Positions 53,261-62,402 of a DNA stretch of 64,000 nucleotides are shown here, one piece after another; the stretch's first letter is position 1; each line of letters starts with the position of its first letter. The notes under the pieces were generated by a model that was not told the DNA's origin, searched no databases, and was given only the letters and a program-made list of their open reading frames with translations. Origin of the DNA: Methyloversatilis universalis FAM5 (lineage in GTDB: Bacteria > Pseudomonadota > Gammaproteobacteria > Burkholderiales > Rhodocyclaceae); NCBI RefSeq assembly GCF_000214035.2, contig NZ_AFHG01000052.1:496001-560000 (forward strand), given 5' to 3'. Both the position numbers and the translations under genes were made by a program.

Positions 53261-55138
53261 TCAGACGGTTTCGGCCCGCACGGCCAGCGCGTCGTCCACG
53301 TCCGGGGCCAGAAAGCCGCCGCTCTGGTGCGCCCACAGCCGCGCGTACAGGCCGCCGTGGGCCAGCAGGCTGCGGTGGTCGCCTTCTTCGACGATGCGGC
53401 CGCGGTCCATCACGATGAGGCGATCCATCGCGGCGATGGTGGACAGCCGGTGGGCGATGGCGACCACGGTCTTGCCTTCCATCAGCCGGTACAGGCTGTC
53501 CTGGATGGCGGCTTCGACTTCGGAATCGAGTGCGCTGGTCGCTTCGTCCAGCAGCAGGATGGGCGCGTCCTTCAGCATCACCCGCGCGATCGCGATGCGC
53601 TGGCGCTGGCCGCCGGACAGTTTCACGCCGCGTTCGCCGACGTGCGCGTCGTAGCCGCGACGGTCCTTGGGATCGACCAGGCCCTGGATGAAACCGTGCG
53701 CTTCGGCCCGTTTCGCGGCGGCCACCATGTCGGCGTCGTTCGCGTCCGGCCGTCCGTACAGGATGTTGTCGCGCACCGAGCGGTGCAGCAGCGAGGTGTC
53801 CTGGGTCACCATGCCGATCTGCGCGCGCAGGCTGTCCTGGGTGGCACCGGCAATGTCCTGCCCGTCTATCAGGATGCGGCCCGCCGGCAGGTCGTGGAAG
53901 CGCAGCAGCAGATTGATCAGCGTGGTCTTGCCGGCACCCGAGCGTCCGACCACGCCGATCTTCTCGCCCGGGCGGATGTGCAGCGTGAGGCGGTCGATCA
54001 CCGCGCCGCCGTCCGGGGTGCGCGGCTTCTCATAGTTGAAGGTGACGTCCTCGATCCGGATGTCGCCGTGCGTCACCCGCAGCGGCTGCGCGTCCGGCCG
54101 GTCGACCACCGCGTGCGCGCGCGACAGCGTGTTGATGCCGTCGCGCACGGTGCCGATCTGTTCGAACAGCGACGCCAGCTCCCACATCACCCAGTGCGAA
54201 ATGCCGTTCAGCCGCAGCGCCATCGCGGTGGCGGCCGCCACTGCGCCGATGCCGACCTGGCCGTGGGTCCACAGCCACAGCGTCATGCCGGCGGTGGAAG
54301 CGATCAGCCCCATGCTCAGCATGTGATTCACCACTTCGAAGCCGCTCACCAGCCGGAACTGTGCCTGCACCGGCCGCATGAATTCACGCATCGCCTCGCG
54401 CGCGTAGTTCGCCTCCCGTGAGGTGTGGGAGAACAGCTTGACGGTCGCGATATTGGTGTAGGCGTCGGTGATGCGCCCGGTCATCAGCGAGCGCGCATCC
54501 GCCTGTGACTGCGCCACCTTGCCCAGCCGGGGTACGAAATAGAACATGGCGGCGACATACAGCGCGAGCCAGCCGCCGAAGGGCAGCAGCAGCGCGAGGT
54601 CGAAGCCGCCGACCACGCTCACCATGGTCACGAAGTAGATGACGATGAACACCAGAATGTCGGCCACGATCATCCAGGTGTCGCGCACCGCCAGCGCGGT
54701 CTGCATCACCTTGGTGGCGACCCGGCCGGCGAACTCGTCCTGATAGAAACTCATGCTCTGGCCGAGCATGTGGCGGTGGAAGTTCCAGCGCAGCCGCATC
54801 GGAAAGCTGCCGGCCAGCGCCTGATGCTTCAGCAGCGTCTGCAGCGCGATCACCAGCGGGCTCACCAGCAGGATGACCGCCAGCAGCGTGAGCGTGCCGC
54901 CTTCCCGTTCCCACAGCTTCGCCGGCTCGACCTTGCCAAGCCAGTCGACGATGTCGCCCAGCATCGCGAACAGCAGCGCTTCGAACACGCCGATGGCCGC
55001 GGTGCACAGCGTCATCACCGCGATATACCCGCGCATGCCGCGGGTGCAGGCCCACAGGAAGGGGAACAGCCCGTGAGGCGGCACCGGCGGCGTGCCTTCG
55101 GGGTAGGGGTCGATCCGGTTCTCGAAAAACTTCAGCAA
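53261..55138 (-). CDS. ABC exporter, fused permease and ATPase (MsbA/multidrug type)
   Basis: 625 residues from TTG 55138, which has GGAG 6 nt upstream and starts LLKFFENRIDPYPEG, the family N-terminus; a GTG at 55198 would add 20 residues. Six-TM domain (about 35-330) then an ATPase domain: Walker A GRSGAGKTTLINLLL, Q-loop MVTQDTSLLHRSV, signature LSGGQRQRIAIAR, Walker B LLLDEATSALDSE, switch AHRLSTI. Forms a homodimer. Substrate unknown. Confidence 0.9.
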   Translation of the reverse strand: MLKFFENRIDPYPEGTPPVPPHGLFPFLWACTRGMRGYIAVMTLCTAAIGVFEALLFAMLGDIVDWLGKVEPAKLWEREGGTLTLLAVILLVSPLVIALQTLLKHQALAGSFPMRLRWNFHRHMLGQSMSFYQDEFAGRVATKVMQTALAVRDTWMIVADILVFIVIYFVTMVSVVGGFDLALLLPFGGWLALYVAAMFYFVPRLGKVAQSQADARSLMTGRITDAYTNIATVKLFSHTSREANYAREAMREFMRPVQAQFRLVSGFEVVNHMLSMGLIASTAGMTLWLWTHGQVGIGAVAAATAMALRLNGISHWVMWELASLFEQIGTVRDGINTLSRAHAVVDRPDAQPLRVTHGDIRIEDVTFNYEKPRTPDGGAVIDRLTLHIRPGEKIGVVGRSGAGKTTLINLLLRFHDLPAGRILIDGQDIAGATQDSLRAQIGMVTQDTSLLHRSVRDNILYGRPDANDADMVAAAKRAEAHGFIQGLVDPKDRRGYDAHVGERGVKLSGGQRQRIAIARVMLKDAPILLLDEATSALDSEVEAAIQDSLYRLMEGKTVVAIAHRLSTIAAMDRLIVMDRGRIVEEGDHRSLLAHGGLYARLWAHQSGGFLAPDVDDALAVRAETV

Positions 55139-55201
55139 GGCATTCTCCGCGTGCAGCCGGCCCTCGGCGGCCCGCTGCGACCCGCGACCATAGCGCACAA
55201 G

Positions 55202-55696
55202 CTACAGGACAAGCACGCGGTCCGGCAGTTCGTTGTGTCGGGCGTCCGCGGACGGAAAATGGCGGCTCAGTTCGTCGGTGATGGCGGCCACCGCCTGCAG
55301 CAGCCCGTCGCGGAACTCGCCCTGCGCGAGCCGGATCTCCAGCTGCCGGCACAGTTCCGCCCAGCGCGCGTCGGGTACCCGCGCCCGGATGCCGCGGTCG
55401 ACCACGATTTCGATGTCGTGATCCGCCATCAGCAGATAGATCAGCACGCCGCTGTTGTGCTCGGTGTCCCAGATGCGCAGTGTCGAGAACAGATCGACCG
55501 CCCGCTCGCGGCCGGTCTGGCCGCGCAGAATGGCACCCGGGTGCAGTGCGTGTTCGACCACCACCCGCAGTTCGCCGGCGTGGCGCGCCTCGCTGGCTTC
55601 GATCGCGATCTCGATCGCCTCCAGCGCGGCCTGCGGCAGTGCGCGCCGCGTGCGCCAGGCGAAGGCGCACAGATGTCTGAAAAGACGCTGAATCAT
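55202..55696 (-). CDS. TPM-domain protein, short form
   Basis: 164 residues. A single TPM domain (PF04536, about 20-150): ALEAIEIAIEASEARHAGEL, GVLIYLLMADHDIEIVVDRG and LCRQLEIRLAQGEFRDGLLQ. Lacks the signal peptide, TM helix and Gly-rich tail of its neighbour, so probably cytosolic or peripheral. ATG 55696 is used because the longer frame reads through the neighbour's Gly-rich 3' end. 13 bp after that gene. Confidence 0.82.
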   Translation of the reverse strand: MIQRLFRHLCAFAWRTRRALPQAALEAIEIAIEASEARHAGELRVVVEHALHPGAILRGQTGRERAVDLFSTLRIWDTEHNSGVLIYLLMADHDIEIVVDRGIRARVPDARWAELCRQLEIRLAQGEFRDGLLQAVAAITDELSRHFPSADARHNELPDRVLVL

Positions 55697-55709
55697 GTCG
55701 TCACCGATG

Positions 55710-56564
55710 TCACCACCGCCCCGAGGCGCCGCCGCCGCCGAAGCCGCCACCGCCGCCACTGAAACCGCCACCGCCTCCACCGCCGCCGTAGCCGCCCCCC
55801 CAGCCTCCGCCACCGATGCCGCGTCCGCCGCCGAACAGCGTGATGAACAGCGCGACGATGCCGGCGAAGATCGCGACCGGCAGCAGGCCGATCACGATCC
55901 ACGCGATGAAGCCCACCACGCCACCGGTGGCCAGTGCCCCCGGCAGCCGGCCCAGCATCGCGCGCAGCACGCCGCCCAGGCCGAAAGCCACCACCAGCAG
56001 CAGCGGCGCGTACTGTTCCAGCCCGCCCTGACCGTCCGACGAGGCGCGCTTGGGCGGCGGCAGCGGCTCGCCTTCGATCAGCCGCATCATGCGATCGACA
56101 CCGGCGCGGAGGCCGCCCGCGTAGTCACCTTCGCGGAAGCGCGGCGCGATCACGTCGGACACGATGCGTTTGGCCGCGATGTCGGTCAGCACGCCTTCCA
56201 GTCCGTAGCCCACCTCGATGCGGAGCGCCCGGTCGTTCTTCGCCACCAGCAGCAGGGCGCCGTCGTCCACGCCCTTGCGGCCCAGCTTCCACGCCTCGGC
56301 GACGCGCAGCGCGTACTGTTCCACGGTTTCGGGCGCGGTGCTGGGCACCATCAGTACCGCGATCTGGCTGCCGCGCAGCGCCTCGAAATCGGCCAGCGTG
56401 CGTTCCAGCGCGGCGACGTCGGCCGGTGTCAGCGTGCCGGTCTGGTCGCTGACGCGCGCGACCGGCGGCACCGCCACTTCGGCGGACACCGGGCTGCCGC
56501 ACAGCAGCAGCGCGAACAGCAGCAGCGCACCGAGAGCGGTGCGCAGTGCGTGCAGTGGATTCAT
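55710..56564 (-). CDS. TPM-domain membrane protein with Gly-rich tail (YgcG-like)
   Basis: 284 residues. Signal peptide (about 1-28), then a TPM domain (about 35-165): VARVSDQTGTLTPADVAALE, IAVLMVPSTAPETVEQYALR, DDGALLLVAKNDRALRIEVGYGLE (quoted in part). One or two TM helices follow (about 185-245), then a C-terminal tail of almost only Gly with Trp, Tyr, Phe and Ser. TPM proteins in plants assist photosystem II repair; in bacteria they pair with LemA and their role is unclear. Three bp after lemA. Confidence 0.88.
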   Translation of the reverse strand: MNPLHALRTALGALLLFALLLCGSPVSAEVAVPPVARVSDQTGTLTPADVAALERTLADFEALRGSQIAVLMVPSTAPETVEQYALRVAEAWKLGRKGVDDGALLLVAKNDRALRIEVGYGLEGVLTDIAAKRIVSDVIAPRFREGDYAGGLRAGVDRMMRLIEGEPLPPPKRASSDGQGGLEQYAPLLLVVAFGLGGVLRAMLGRLPGALATGGVVGFIAWIVIGLLPVAIFAGIVALFITLFGGGRGIGGGGWGGGYGGGGGGGGFSGGGGGFGGGGASGRW

Positions 56565-56567
56565 CGC

Positions 56568-57182
56568 TTACTGGGCAGGCCGCGGTGCGGCACCGCCGAA
56601 ATCCACCTTGGGCGCGCGCGAGATTTCGGCTTCGTTCTCGACCGTGAAGCCCGGCTTCACCTGGTGGCCGAACACCATGGCGGTCAGGTTGCTCGGGAAG
56701 GAGCGCACCGTCACGTTGTAGTCCTGCACCGCCTTGATGTAGCGGTTGCGGGCCACCGCGATGCGGTTCTCGGTGCCTTCGAGCTGGGCCTGCAGGTCAC
56801 GGAAGTTCTGGTCCGACTTCAGCTGCGGATAGTTTTCGGTCACCACCAGCAGCCGCGACAGCGCGCCGCCCAGTTCGCCCTGTGCCGCCTGGAAGCGCTG
56901 GAAGGCCTGCGGGTCATTGATCAGTTCCGGCGTGGCCTGGATGGCGCCCACTTTCGCGCGTGCTTCGGTCACCCGGGTCAGCACCTCCTTCTCCTGCTCG
57001 GCGAAGCCCTTGACCGTATTGACCAGATTGGGAATCAGGTCGGCCCGCCGCTGGTACTGGTTCAGCACCTCGGCCCAGGCCGCCTTGACCTGTTCGTCAC
57101 CGGTCTGCAGCGTGTTGTAGCCACAGCCGGACAGCAGCGTGACCGTGAGAAGGGCGAGCAAAGACATCCACAGCTTGCGCAT
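56568..57182 (-). CDS. lemA: LemA family lipoprotein
   Basis: 204 residues. Lipobox LLSGC with Cys 20, then the LemA helical domain: VLNQYQRRADLIPNLVNTVK, LSRLLVVTENYPQLKSDQNF, LQAQLEGTENRIAVARNRYI and a conserved FPSNLTAMVFG. The lemA-TPM-TPM order is widespread; function not established. First gene of the three. Confidence 0.93.
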   Translation of the reverse strand: MRKLWMSLLALLTVTLLSGCGYNTLQTGDEQVKAAWAEVLNQYQRRADLIPNLVNTVKGFAEQEKEVLTRVTEARAKVGAIQATPELINDPQAFQRFQAAQGELGGALSRLLVVTENYPQLKSDQNFRDLQAQLEGTENRIAVARNRYIKAVQDYNVTVRSFPSNLTAMVFGHQVKPGFTVENEAEISRAPKVDFGGAAPRPAQ

Positions 57183-57392
57183 TTCCTGCCTCCAGTTGAT
57201 CTTCCGACGCGGTCGAAGATGGGGGCGCAGGCCCCCGGATGCAAGAAGGATACAGGCCGGATGTGACGCTGCGGCCGCCGCAGGCGTTGCCGCGTGTTTC
57301 GGCGATCGGGCGGCGGCGTCTGATCCAGCCCAGCGCGTTGCGGAGCCGGCCTGCCAGACGGGCCGGACCGCGGAGCGCGCCTGCAGGGCCGC

Positions 57393-57440
57393 AAAGAAAA
57401 CGGCCCATCCGGACGGCAGACACCGTCTGGATGGGCCATC
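57393..57440 (-). terminator. Terminator of fabI
   Basis: On the minus strand, a long stem (GGCCCATCCAGACGG / CCGTCCGGATGGGCC) is followed by GTTTTCTTTG. It starts about 30 bp after the fabI stop. The rest of the 288-bp fabI-lemA gap shows no gene. Confidence 0.88.
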
Positions 57441-57470
57441 AGCAGCGGCTGCGCCGGTCCGGCGCGGAGC

Positions 57471-58256
57471 TCAGTCCACCGCGCCCAGCGCGGTCTGGCT
57501 GAAGCCGGCGTCGACATAGGTCACTTCGCCAGTCACGCCGCTGGCCAGATCGGACAGCAGGAAGGCGGCGACATTGCCCACTTCCTGAATGGTCACGTTG
57601 CGGCGGAGCGGGGCGACCTTCTCGTTGTAGGCCAGCAGCTTGCCGAAGTTGCCGATGCCGGAGGCGGCCAGCGTCTTGATCGGGCCGGCCGACACCGCGT
57701 TGGCGCGGATGCCCTGCGGGCCCAGGCTGGCGGCGAGGTAGCGCACCGACGCTTCCAGGCTGGCCTTGGCCAGACCCATGATGTTGTAGTTGGGCAGCGC
57801 CCGCACTGCGCCCAGATACGACAGCGTGAGCACCGAGCCGTTGCGGCCCTGCATCATCGGGCGTGCCGCCTTGGCCAGCGCCGGGAAGCTGTAGGCGCTC
57901 ACTTCGTGCGCGGTGCGGAAGGCTTCGCGTGACAGGCCGTCGAGGAAGTCGCCGTCCAGCGCTTCGCCCGGGGCGAACGCGATCGAGTGCACCAGACCGT
58001 CGAGGCCGTCCCACTTCTTCGCCAGTTCGTCGAACAGGCCGGTGATCTGCGCGTCGTCGTTCACGTCACAGGGCAGCACGATGTCGGAGCCGAACTCGGC
58101 GGCCATCTTGGCCACGCGGTCTATGAAGCGGTCGCTCACATAGGTGAACGCCAGTTCCGCGCCTTCGCGGTGGCAGGCCTGCGCGATGCCGTAGGCGATC
58201 GAGCGATTGGACAGCAGTCCGGTGATCAGAATCTTCTTGCCGGCGAGAAAGCCCAT
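57471..58256 (-). CDS. fabI: Enoyl-[acyl-carrier-protein] reductase (NADH)
   Basis: 261 residues. Last step of each fatty-acid elongation cycle. The FabI-type nucleotide motif is [37 protein letters not shown], the catalytic [20 protein letters not shown] (Tyr-x6-Lys: Y-NIMGLA-K) and [11 protein letters not shown] complete the signature. Length standard. Gly93-type triclosan-contact residues appear normal. Single gene ended by its own terminator. Confidence 0.96.
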   Translation of the reverse strand: MGFLAGKKILITGLLSNRSIAYGIAQACHREGAELAFTYVSDRFIDRVAKMAAEFGSDIVLPCDVNDDAQITGLFDELAKKWDGLDGLVHSIAFAPGEALDGDFLDGLSREAFRTAHEVSAYSFPALAKAARPMMQGRNGSVLTLSYLGAVRALPNYNIMGLAKASLEASVRYLAASLGPQGIRANAVSAGPIKTLAASGIGNFGKLLAYNEKVAPLRRNVTIQEVGNVAAFLLSDLASGVTGEVTYVDAGFSQTALGAVD

Positions 58257-58379
58257 GTGCGTCTCCAGAATTCCGGCATCCGGCCGGTTGGGGGAGGGCG
58301 GATTATAGGGGAAGCCGGCCCGGGCGCCACGCGGACCGGCAGCCTGCGCCGCTGCGTGGCACCATCGCGCTTTGCCCGC

Positions 58380-58883
58380 ATGTCGCCTGCCGTGTCACCG
58401 CCTCCCGAATCCGACCCTCCCGACCGCTGGCAGCTCTGGTTCGACGGCTGTGCCTGGCCCAATCCGGGGCGTCTCGGCCTGGGCGCCCTCATCGTCGCGC
58501 CGGACGGCCGGCGCATCGAGCTGTCGCAGGCCGGCAGCCGCCACGGCTGCAACAACGAAGCCGAGCTGGACGCGCTGCGCATGGCGCTCGAACGGGCGTG
58601 GGCCGAAGGGGCGCGGCGGCTGCAGGTGACCGGCGACAGCGATGTCGTGCTGCGCCATCTGAACGGCGACAGGCGGGCCACGGTCGAGCCGCTGTGCAGT
58701 CAGCTGAGTGCGGTGGCGACGACGCTGGCCGGTTTCGAACAGGTCGAGCTGCGCTGGGTGCCGCGCCACCGTAACCGTGATGCCGACCGCCTTTCGCGCG
58801 CGGCCCTCGGGCTGCCGGACAAGCCGGCACCGGTGCCCGGGCGGGGCCGGCCGCGGCGCAGGCGGGGCGTGCAGGTGGTCTGA
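58380..58883 (+). CDS. RNase HI-fold nuclease
   Basis: 167 residues. RNase H fold with catalytic acids visible: Asp in [14 protein letters not shown], Glu in [15 protein letters not shown], Asp in [14 protein letters not shown] and Asp in [15 protein letters not shown]. It lacks the basic protrusion of E. coli RnhA and has an Arg-rich C-terminal tail ([12 protein letters not shown]), so it belongs to the stand-alone rnhA-like family and may not be the main RNase HI. ATG 58380 fits; longer frames are not conserved. Divergent from fabI. Confidence 0.85.
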   Translation: MSPAVSPPPESDPPDRWQLWFDGCAWPNPGRLGLGALIVAPDGRRIELSQAGSRHGCNNEAELDALRMALERAWAEGARRLQVTGDSDVVLRHLNGDRRATVEPLCSQLSAVATTLAGFEQVELRWVPRHRNRDADRLSRAALGLPDKPAPVPGRGRPRRRRGVQVV

Positions 58884-58924
58884 CCGGCGGCCGTCGCACG
58901 CGCGCACGGCTGCAATGGAAATCG

Positions 58925-60340
58925 ATGATGCTGGATCGCCGGCCCCTGCGGCCGCGCGGCGTTTTCCGGCTGGAACGGACTGGAGAGACGGACGTGGGAT
59001 CTGGAGTTTTTGCGGCGGACCGGCTGTGGCGTGTGTTGCCGGTGATAGGGGCGCTGACTGTCGGCGGGTCCGCGCTGGCGGTGCCGGCGGAGTACGAGAC
59101 CTGGACTGCCCGCTTCCAGGGCACCTATGGCTGGCAGGTCAAACCGCGGATGGACGCCGACTACAGCGGTCCGAAAAGTCTGCTCGCCGCGCGCGAACGC
59201 AGCTACACCGCCACCGCGACCGGCTATTTCGGCCTGCGTCCGTGGCAGGGCGGCGAGCTTTACCTGAATCCGGAAATCACGCAGGGCGTGCCGTTTTCCG
59301 GGCTGGACGGTTCGGCCGCCTTCACCAATGGCGAACTGACGCGCACCGCCGGACATTCGCCCAAGCTCTACCGGCAGCGGCTTTTCCTGCGCCAGACCTG
59401 GGGGCTGGGCGGTGGCGACGAACGGACCGAATCCGATCTGAACCAGATGGCCGGCACGGTCGACCGCAACCGGGTGGTGCTGACCGCCGGCAATTTTTCG
59501 GTGCTGGACGTGTTCGACGACAACGCCTATGCCAAGGACCCGCGCGTGCATTTCATGAACGCCGGTTTCATGGCACCGCTGGCCTACGACTACGCGGCCG
59601 ACGCGCGCGGCTTTGGCTGGGGCGCGACGGTGGAGTGGTACCAGGACGATTGGGTGCTGCGGCTGGGCCGGATGACCGGCCCGAAGCGGCCGAACGAACT
59701 GCCAGTCGATTACCGCATCCTGCGTCACTACGGCGACCAGATCGAGATCGAGCATGCGCACACGCTGGACGGTCGGCCGGGCCGGGTGCGTCTGCTCGGC
59801 TGGCGCAACCGCGCGGTGCTGGCCTCCTTCGACGACGCGCTGCAGGCGCTGCGCGCCAATCCGGGCGGCGATCCGCAGGCCATTTTCGCGGTGCGCAACG
59901 GCGAGAAGACCAAGTACGGTGTCGGCGTGAATGTGGAACAGGCGCTGTCCGATCACGTGGGCCTGTTCTTCCGGGGCATGAAGGCCGACGGCCGCAGCGA
60001 AACCTTTGCCTTCACCGAAACCGATGCTTCGCTGGCCGGTGGCCTGGCGGTCAATGGCGGGCTGTGGGGGCGCGGGCTGGATACGCTGGGGGTCGGTTAC
60101 GTCCGCAACATGCTGTCGCGCGAGCGCCGGCGCTATCTCGAAGCGGGCGGCATTTCATTCTTCCTGGGCGATGGCGCGCTCGACTACCGGCCGGAGCAGG
60201 TGTTCGAAACCTATTACAGCCTCCACGCGTGGTCGCACACCTTCGTCACCGCCGACTACCAGCGCATGTGGAATCCCGGCTACAACGCCGACCGCGGGCC
60301 GGCCAGTTTCTACGCGCTCCGGCTGCACACCGAGTTCTGA
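58925..60340 (+). CDS. OprB-family carbohydrate-selective porin
   Basis: 471 residues. The signal peptide is internal to the frame (about 37-53, VLPVIGALTVGGSALA), so the true start may be a later codon near GTG 58995. The rest is an outer-membrane barrel: ERSYTATATGYFGLRPWQGG, GHSPKLYRQRLFLRQTWGLG, LTAGNFSVLDVFDDNAYAKD and RSETFAFTETDASLAGGLAV, ending in aromatic F (LRLHTEF) as needed for Bam insertion. Likely sugar uptake, but substrate is unknown. Confidence 0.85.
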   Translation: MMLDRRPLRPRGVFRLERTGETDVGSGVFAADRLWRVLPVIGALTVGGSALAVPAEYETWTARFQGTYGWQVKPRMDADYSGPKSLLAARERSYTATATGYFGLRPWQGGELYLNPEITQGVPFSGLDGSAAFTNGELTRTAGHSPKLYRQRLFLRQTWGLGGGDERTESDLNQMAGTVDRNRVVLTAGNFSVLDVFDDNAYAKDPRVHFMNAGFMAPLAYDYAADARGFGWGATVEWYQDDWVLRLGRMTGPKRPNELPVDYRILRHYGDQIEIEHAHTLDGRPGRVRLLGWRNRAVLASFDDALQALRANPGGDPQAIFAVRNGEKTKYGVGVNVEQALSDHVGLFFRGMKADGRSETFAFTETDASLAGGLAVNGGLWGRGLDTLGVGYVRNMLSRERRRYLEAGGISFFLGDGALDYRPEQVFETYYSLHAWSHTFVTADYQRMWNPGYNADRGPASFYALRLHTEF

Positions 60341-60381
60341 CCGACGTTCGTTCCGCGCCGACGCGACGGCGTCCCGCCTTG

Positions 60382-60407
60382 AAATTGCATTACTGCTAAT
60401 GTAATTT
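60382..60407. promoter_or_regulatory. 26-bp palindromic operator before the marR gene
   Basis: Half sites AAATTGCATTACT and GCTAATGTAATTT are inverted repeats with one mismatch in the outer 11 bp. AT-rich in a GC-rich setting and 6 bp before the start codon; typical of MarR autorepression. Confidence 0.7.
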
Positions 60408-60413
60408 ACGGGC

Positions 60414-60896
60414 ATGGATAGGCAAGAACCCGGTCTGGGCGAACTGCTGCGCCATGTCGGCGAACTGGTCGAACAGGGTGCGGAGGCGCACTACCGCACG
60501 ATGACGCTGCCGCTGCGCACGCCCTACCGCGCGCGCTACACGCCGGTGCTGCGCGCGCTGCAGGCCGGGGCGACGACGGTGACCGACCTCACCGCGCGCA
60601 CCCGTCTGACCCAGGGGGCGATCAGTCAGACGGTGGCCCTGCTGGAAGCCGATGGTCTGGTCGAACGCCATCCGCTGCAGGACGGACGCAAGAGCGGCAT
60701 CGCGCTGACGGCGGCGGGCGGGGCGCTGGTCGAACAGCTGGACCGGCACTGGGCGGCCACCTTCGACGCCATCGCGCGGCTGGAGGACGAAATCGGCCAT
60801 CCGATGCGGCAGGTGCTGGACGCGGCGGCCCGGGCACTGGAACGCGAAAGTTTTTCCGCCCGTCTTGCCGCCGTCCGGGGAGATGCCGATGAATGA
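60414..60896 (+). CDS. MarR-family transcriptional regulator
   Basis: 160 residues. Winged-helix DNA-binding domain (about 38-105): YTPVLRALQAGATTVTDLTA, TRLTQGAISQTVALLEADGL, VERHPLQDGRKSGIALTAAG (recognition helix and wing). Helical dimerisation ends. Next to a 26-bp palindrome and overlapping the methyltransferase gene by 8 bp, so it probably controls its own two-gene operon. Effector unknown. Confidence 0.88.
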   Translation: MDRQEPGLGELLRHVGELVEQGAEAHYRTMTLPLRTPYRARYTPVLRALQAGATTVTDLTARTRLTQGAISQTVALLEADGLVERHPLQDGRKSGIALTAAGGALVEQLDRHWAATFDAIARLEDEIGHPMRQVLDAAARALERESFSARLAAVRGDADE

Positions 60897-61662
60897 CGGC
60901 AACCGGCAGCCGCCGGAAGCAGGCAGCCGCAACTGGTTTGACCAAGGCGGACAGGCCTACGCCCGCTTCCGGCCCGACTATCCGCCGGCGCTGGCCGCCC
61001 GTCTTGCCGCGCGGGCGCCGGATACCCGGCAGGCGGTGGACGTCGGCTGCGGCAATGGCCAGTTCACGCGGCTGTTGGCCTCCCATTTCGACTCGGTGCT
61101 CGGCGTGGACCCGAGCGCCGACCAGATCGCGCATACCGCGCCGGCCGATCGCGTGCGCTACCGGTGCGCGCCGGCCGAGCGCCTGCCGCTGGCCGACCGC
61201 AGCGCAAGCCTGATCACCGCCGCCCAGGCAGCGCACTGGTTCGATCTGCCGGCCTTCTACCGCGAGGTGAGGCGGGTGGCGGTGCCGGGTGCCGTGATCG
61301 CGCTGATCAGCTACGGCGTGCTCAGGCTGGAGCCGGCGCTCGACGCACGTTTCCAGCGTTTCTATCGGGACGAGATCGGCCCTTTCTGGCCGCCCGAGCG
61401 CGCGCGGGTGGACAGCGGCTATGCGAGCCTCGATTTTCCATTCGCGAAAATCCCCGCCCCGGCCCTCGAAATCCGCGTCGAGTGGCCGCTCGACGGCTTT
61501 CTCGGCTATCTGCTCACCTGGTCCTCGGTCAGGGCGGCGCGTGAAGCCGGCGGCGAGCGGCTGCTGCGGGATTTCGCCCGCGACCTGAGCGCGCTGTGGG
61601 GCGATGCGGACACGCCCCGCACCGTGGTGTGGCCGCTGAACATGCGCATCGGAACGGTGTGA
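60889..61662 (+). CDS. Class I SAM-dependent methyltransferase
   Basis: 257 residues. ATG 60889, with GGGGAG 6-7 nt upstream. SAM motif I VDVGCGNGQFTRLLASHF, then GVDPSADQIAHT, RYRCAPAERLPLADRSASL, and the AQAAHWFDLPAFYREVRRV segment of the yeast TMT1/YcgJ-like group. Substrate unknown. Overlap with the MarR gene suggests co-regulation, perhaps for detoxifying or modifying a small acid. Confidence 0.88.
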   Translation: MNDGNRQPPEAGSRNWFDQGGQAYARFRPDYPPALAARLAARAPDTRQAVDVGCGNGQFTRLLASHFDSVLGVDPSADQIAHTAPADRVRYRCAPAERLPLADRSASLITAAQAAHWFDLPAFYREVRRVAVPGAVIALISYGVLRLEPALDARFQRFYRDEIGPFWPPERARVDSGYASLDFPFAKIPAPALEIRVEWPLDGFLGYLLTWSSVRAAREAGGERLLRDFARDLSALWGDADTPRTVVWPLNMRIGTV

Positions 61663-61745
61663 GCGACCGGTGCGGCCCGGGCCCTGCGCGGGGCGTGCGG
61701 GCGCGGTGAGGCCGGGCCTGCTTTCTTTCGTGAATCAAAGTTGTA

Positions 61746-61771
61746 TCATGTGAAACTTCGGTTTCACATGA
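61746..61771 (+). promoter_or_regulatory. Perfect hairpin with cUUCGg loop upstream of the Fae-like gene
   Basis: Arms TCATGTGAAAC and GTTTCACATGA (11 of 11 paired) around TTCG, 60 bp before the ATG. If transcribed it forms an exceptionally stable RNA hairpin; as DNA it is a perfect operator-like palindrome. Confidence 0.6.
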
Positions 61772-61830
61772 GTCCGCGCACAGGTGGTGCGCAGGACGAC
61801 ATCACGGACGACAACAGAGGAGACCCAGCC

Positions 61831-62379
61831 ATGTCGGAACGCATCGTCTTTCGCAGCGGTGAAGCACTGGTCGCCGGTGGCCCCCCGGGCACCGCGGCCG
61901 AACCCGAAGTCATCATCGGCGAACTGGACGGCCCGGTCGGTACCGCGCTGGCCACGCTGACCGGCGATCAGGTGAAGGGTCACACCCGCGTGTTCGCCAT
62001 CCTGAACACCGACATCCAGGTGCGCCCGCTGACGCTGATGGTGAGCAAGGTGACGGTGAAGGACGACCGCTACACCAACATCCTGATGGGCACGGTGCAG
62101 GCCGCCATCGCCAACGGCGTGCTGGACGCGGTGCGCGCCGGCGACATTCCGAAGGAAAAGGCCAACGACCTCGGCATCATCGTGTCGGTGTGGCTGAACC
62201 CGATGGTGAGCACCGCCAAGGATCTGGACCACAAGATCCTGTTCGACATCCATCGTCAGGCCATGGCCAAGGCGATCAAGAAGGCGATGAACAACCAGCC
62301 GGACATCGACTGGCTGCTGGAGAACCAGGACAAGATCACCCACAAGTACTACCAGATGGGCCTGGACGGAAAGATCTGA
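61831..62379 (+). CDS. Formaldehyde-activating-enzyme (Fae) homologue
   Basis: 182 residues. Fae joins formaldehyde with tetrahydromethanopterin. Recognised by GEALVAGGP, EPEVIIGELDGPVGTAL, RPLTLMVSKVTVKDDRY, GTVQAAIANGVLDAV and ANDLGIIVSVWLNPMVS, in family order. The Fae His22 (…AHIDLIIG in the M. extorquens enzyme) aligns with Glu here (AAEPEVIIG), and a two-residue insertion precedes it. So it is more like the Fae2/Fae3 paralogues than a standard Fae, and its activity is uncertain. ATG 61831 has AGAGGAG upstream. Ended by its own terminator. Confidence 0.85.
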   Translation: MSERIVFRSGEALVAGGPPGTAAEPEVIIGELDGPVGTALATLTGDQVKGHTRVFAILNTDIQVRPLTLMVSKVTVKDDRYTNILMGTVQAAIANGVLDAVRAGDIPKEKANDLGIIVSVWLNPMVSTAKDLDHKILFDIHRQAMAKAIKKAMNNQPDIDWLLENQDKITHKYYQMGLDGKI

Positions 62380-62402
62380 CGCCGCAGCCACGTCGCTGCA
62401 GA

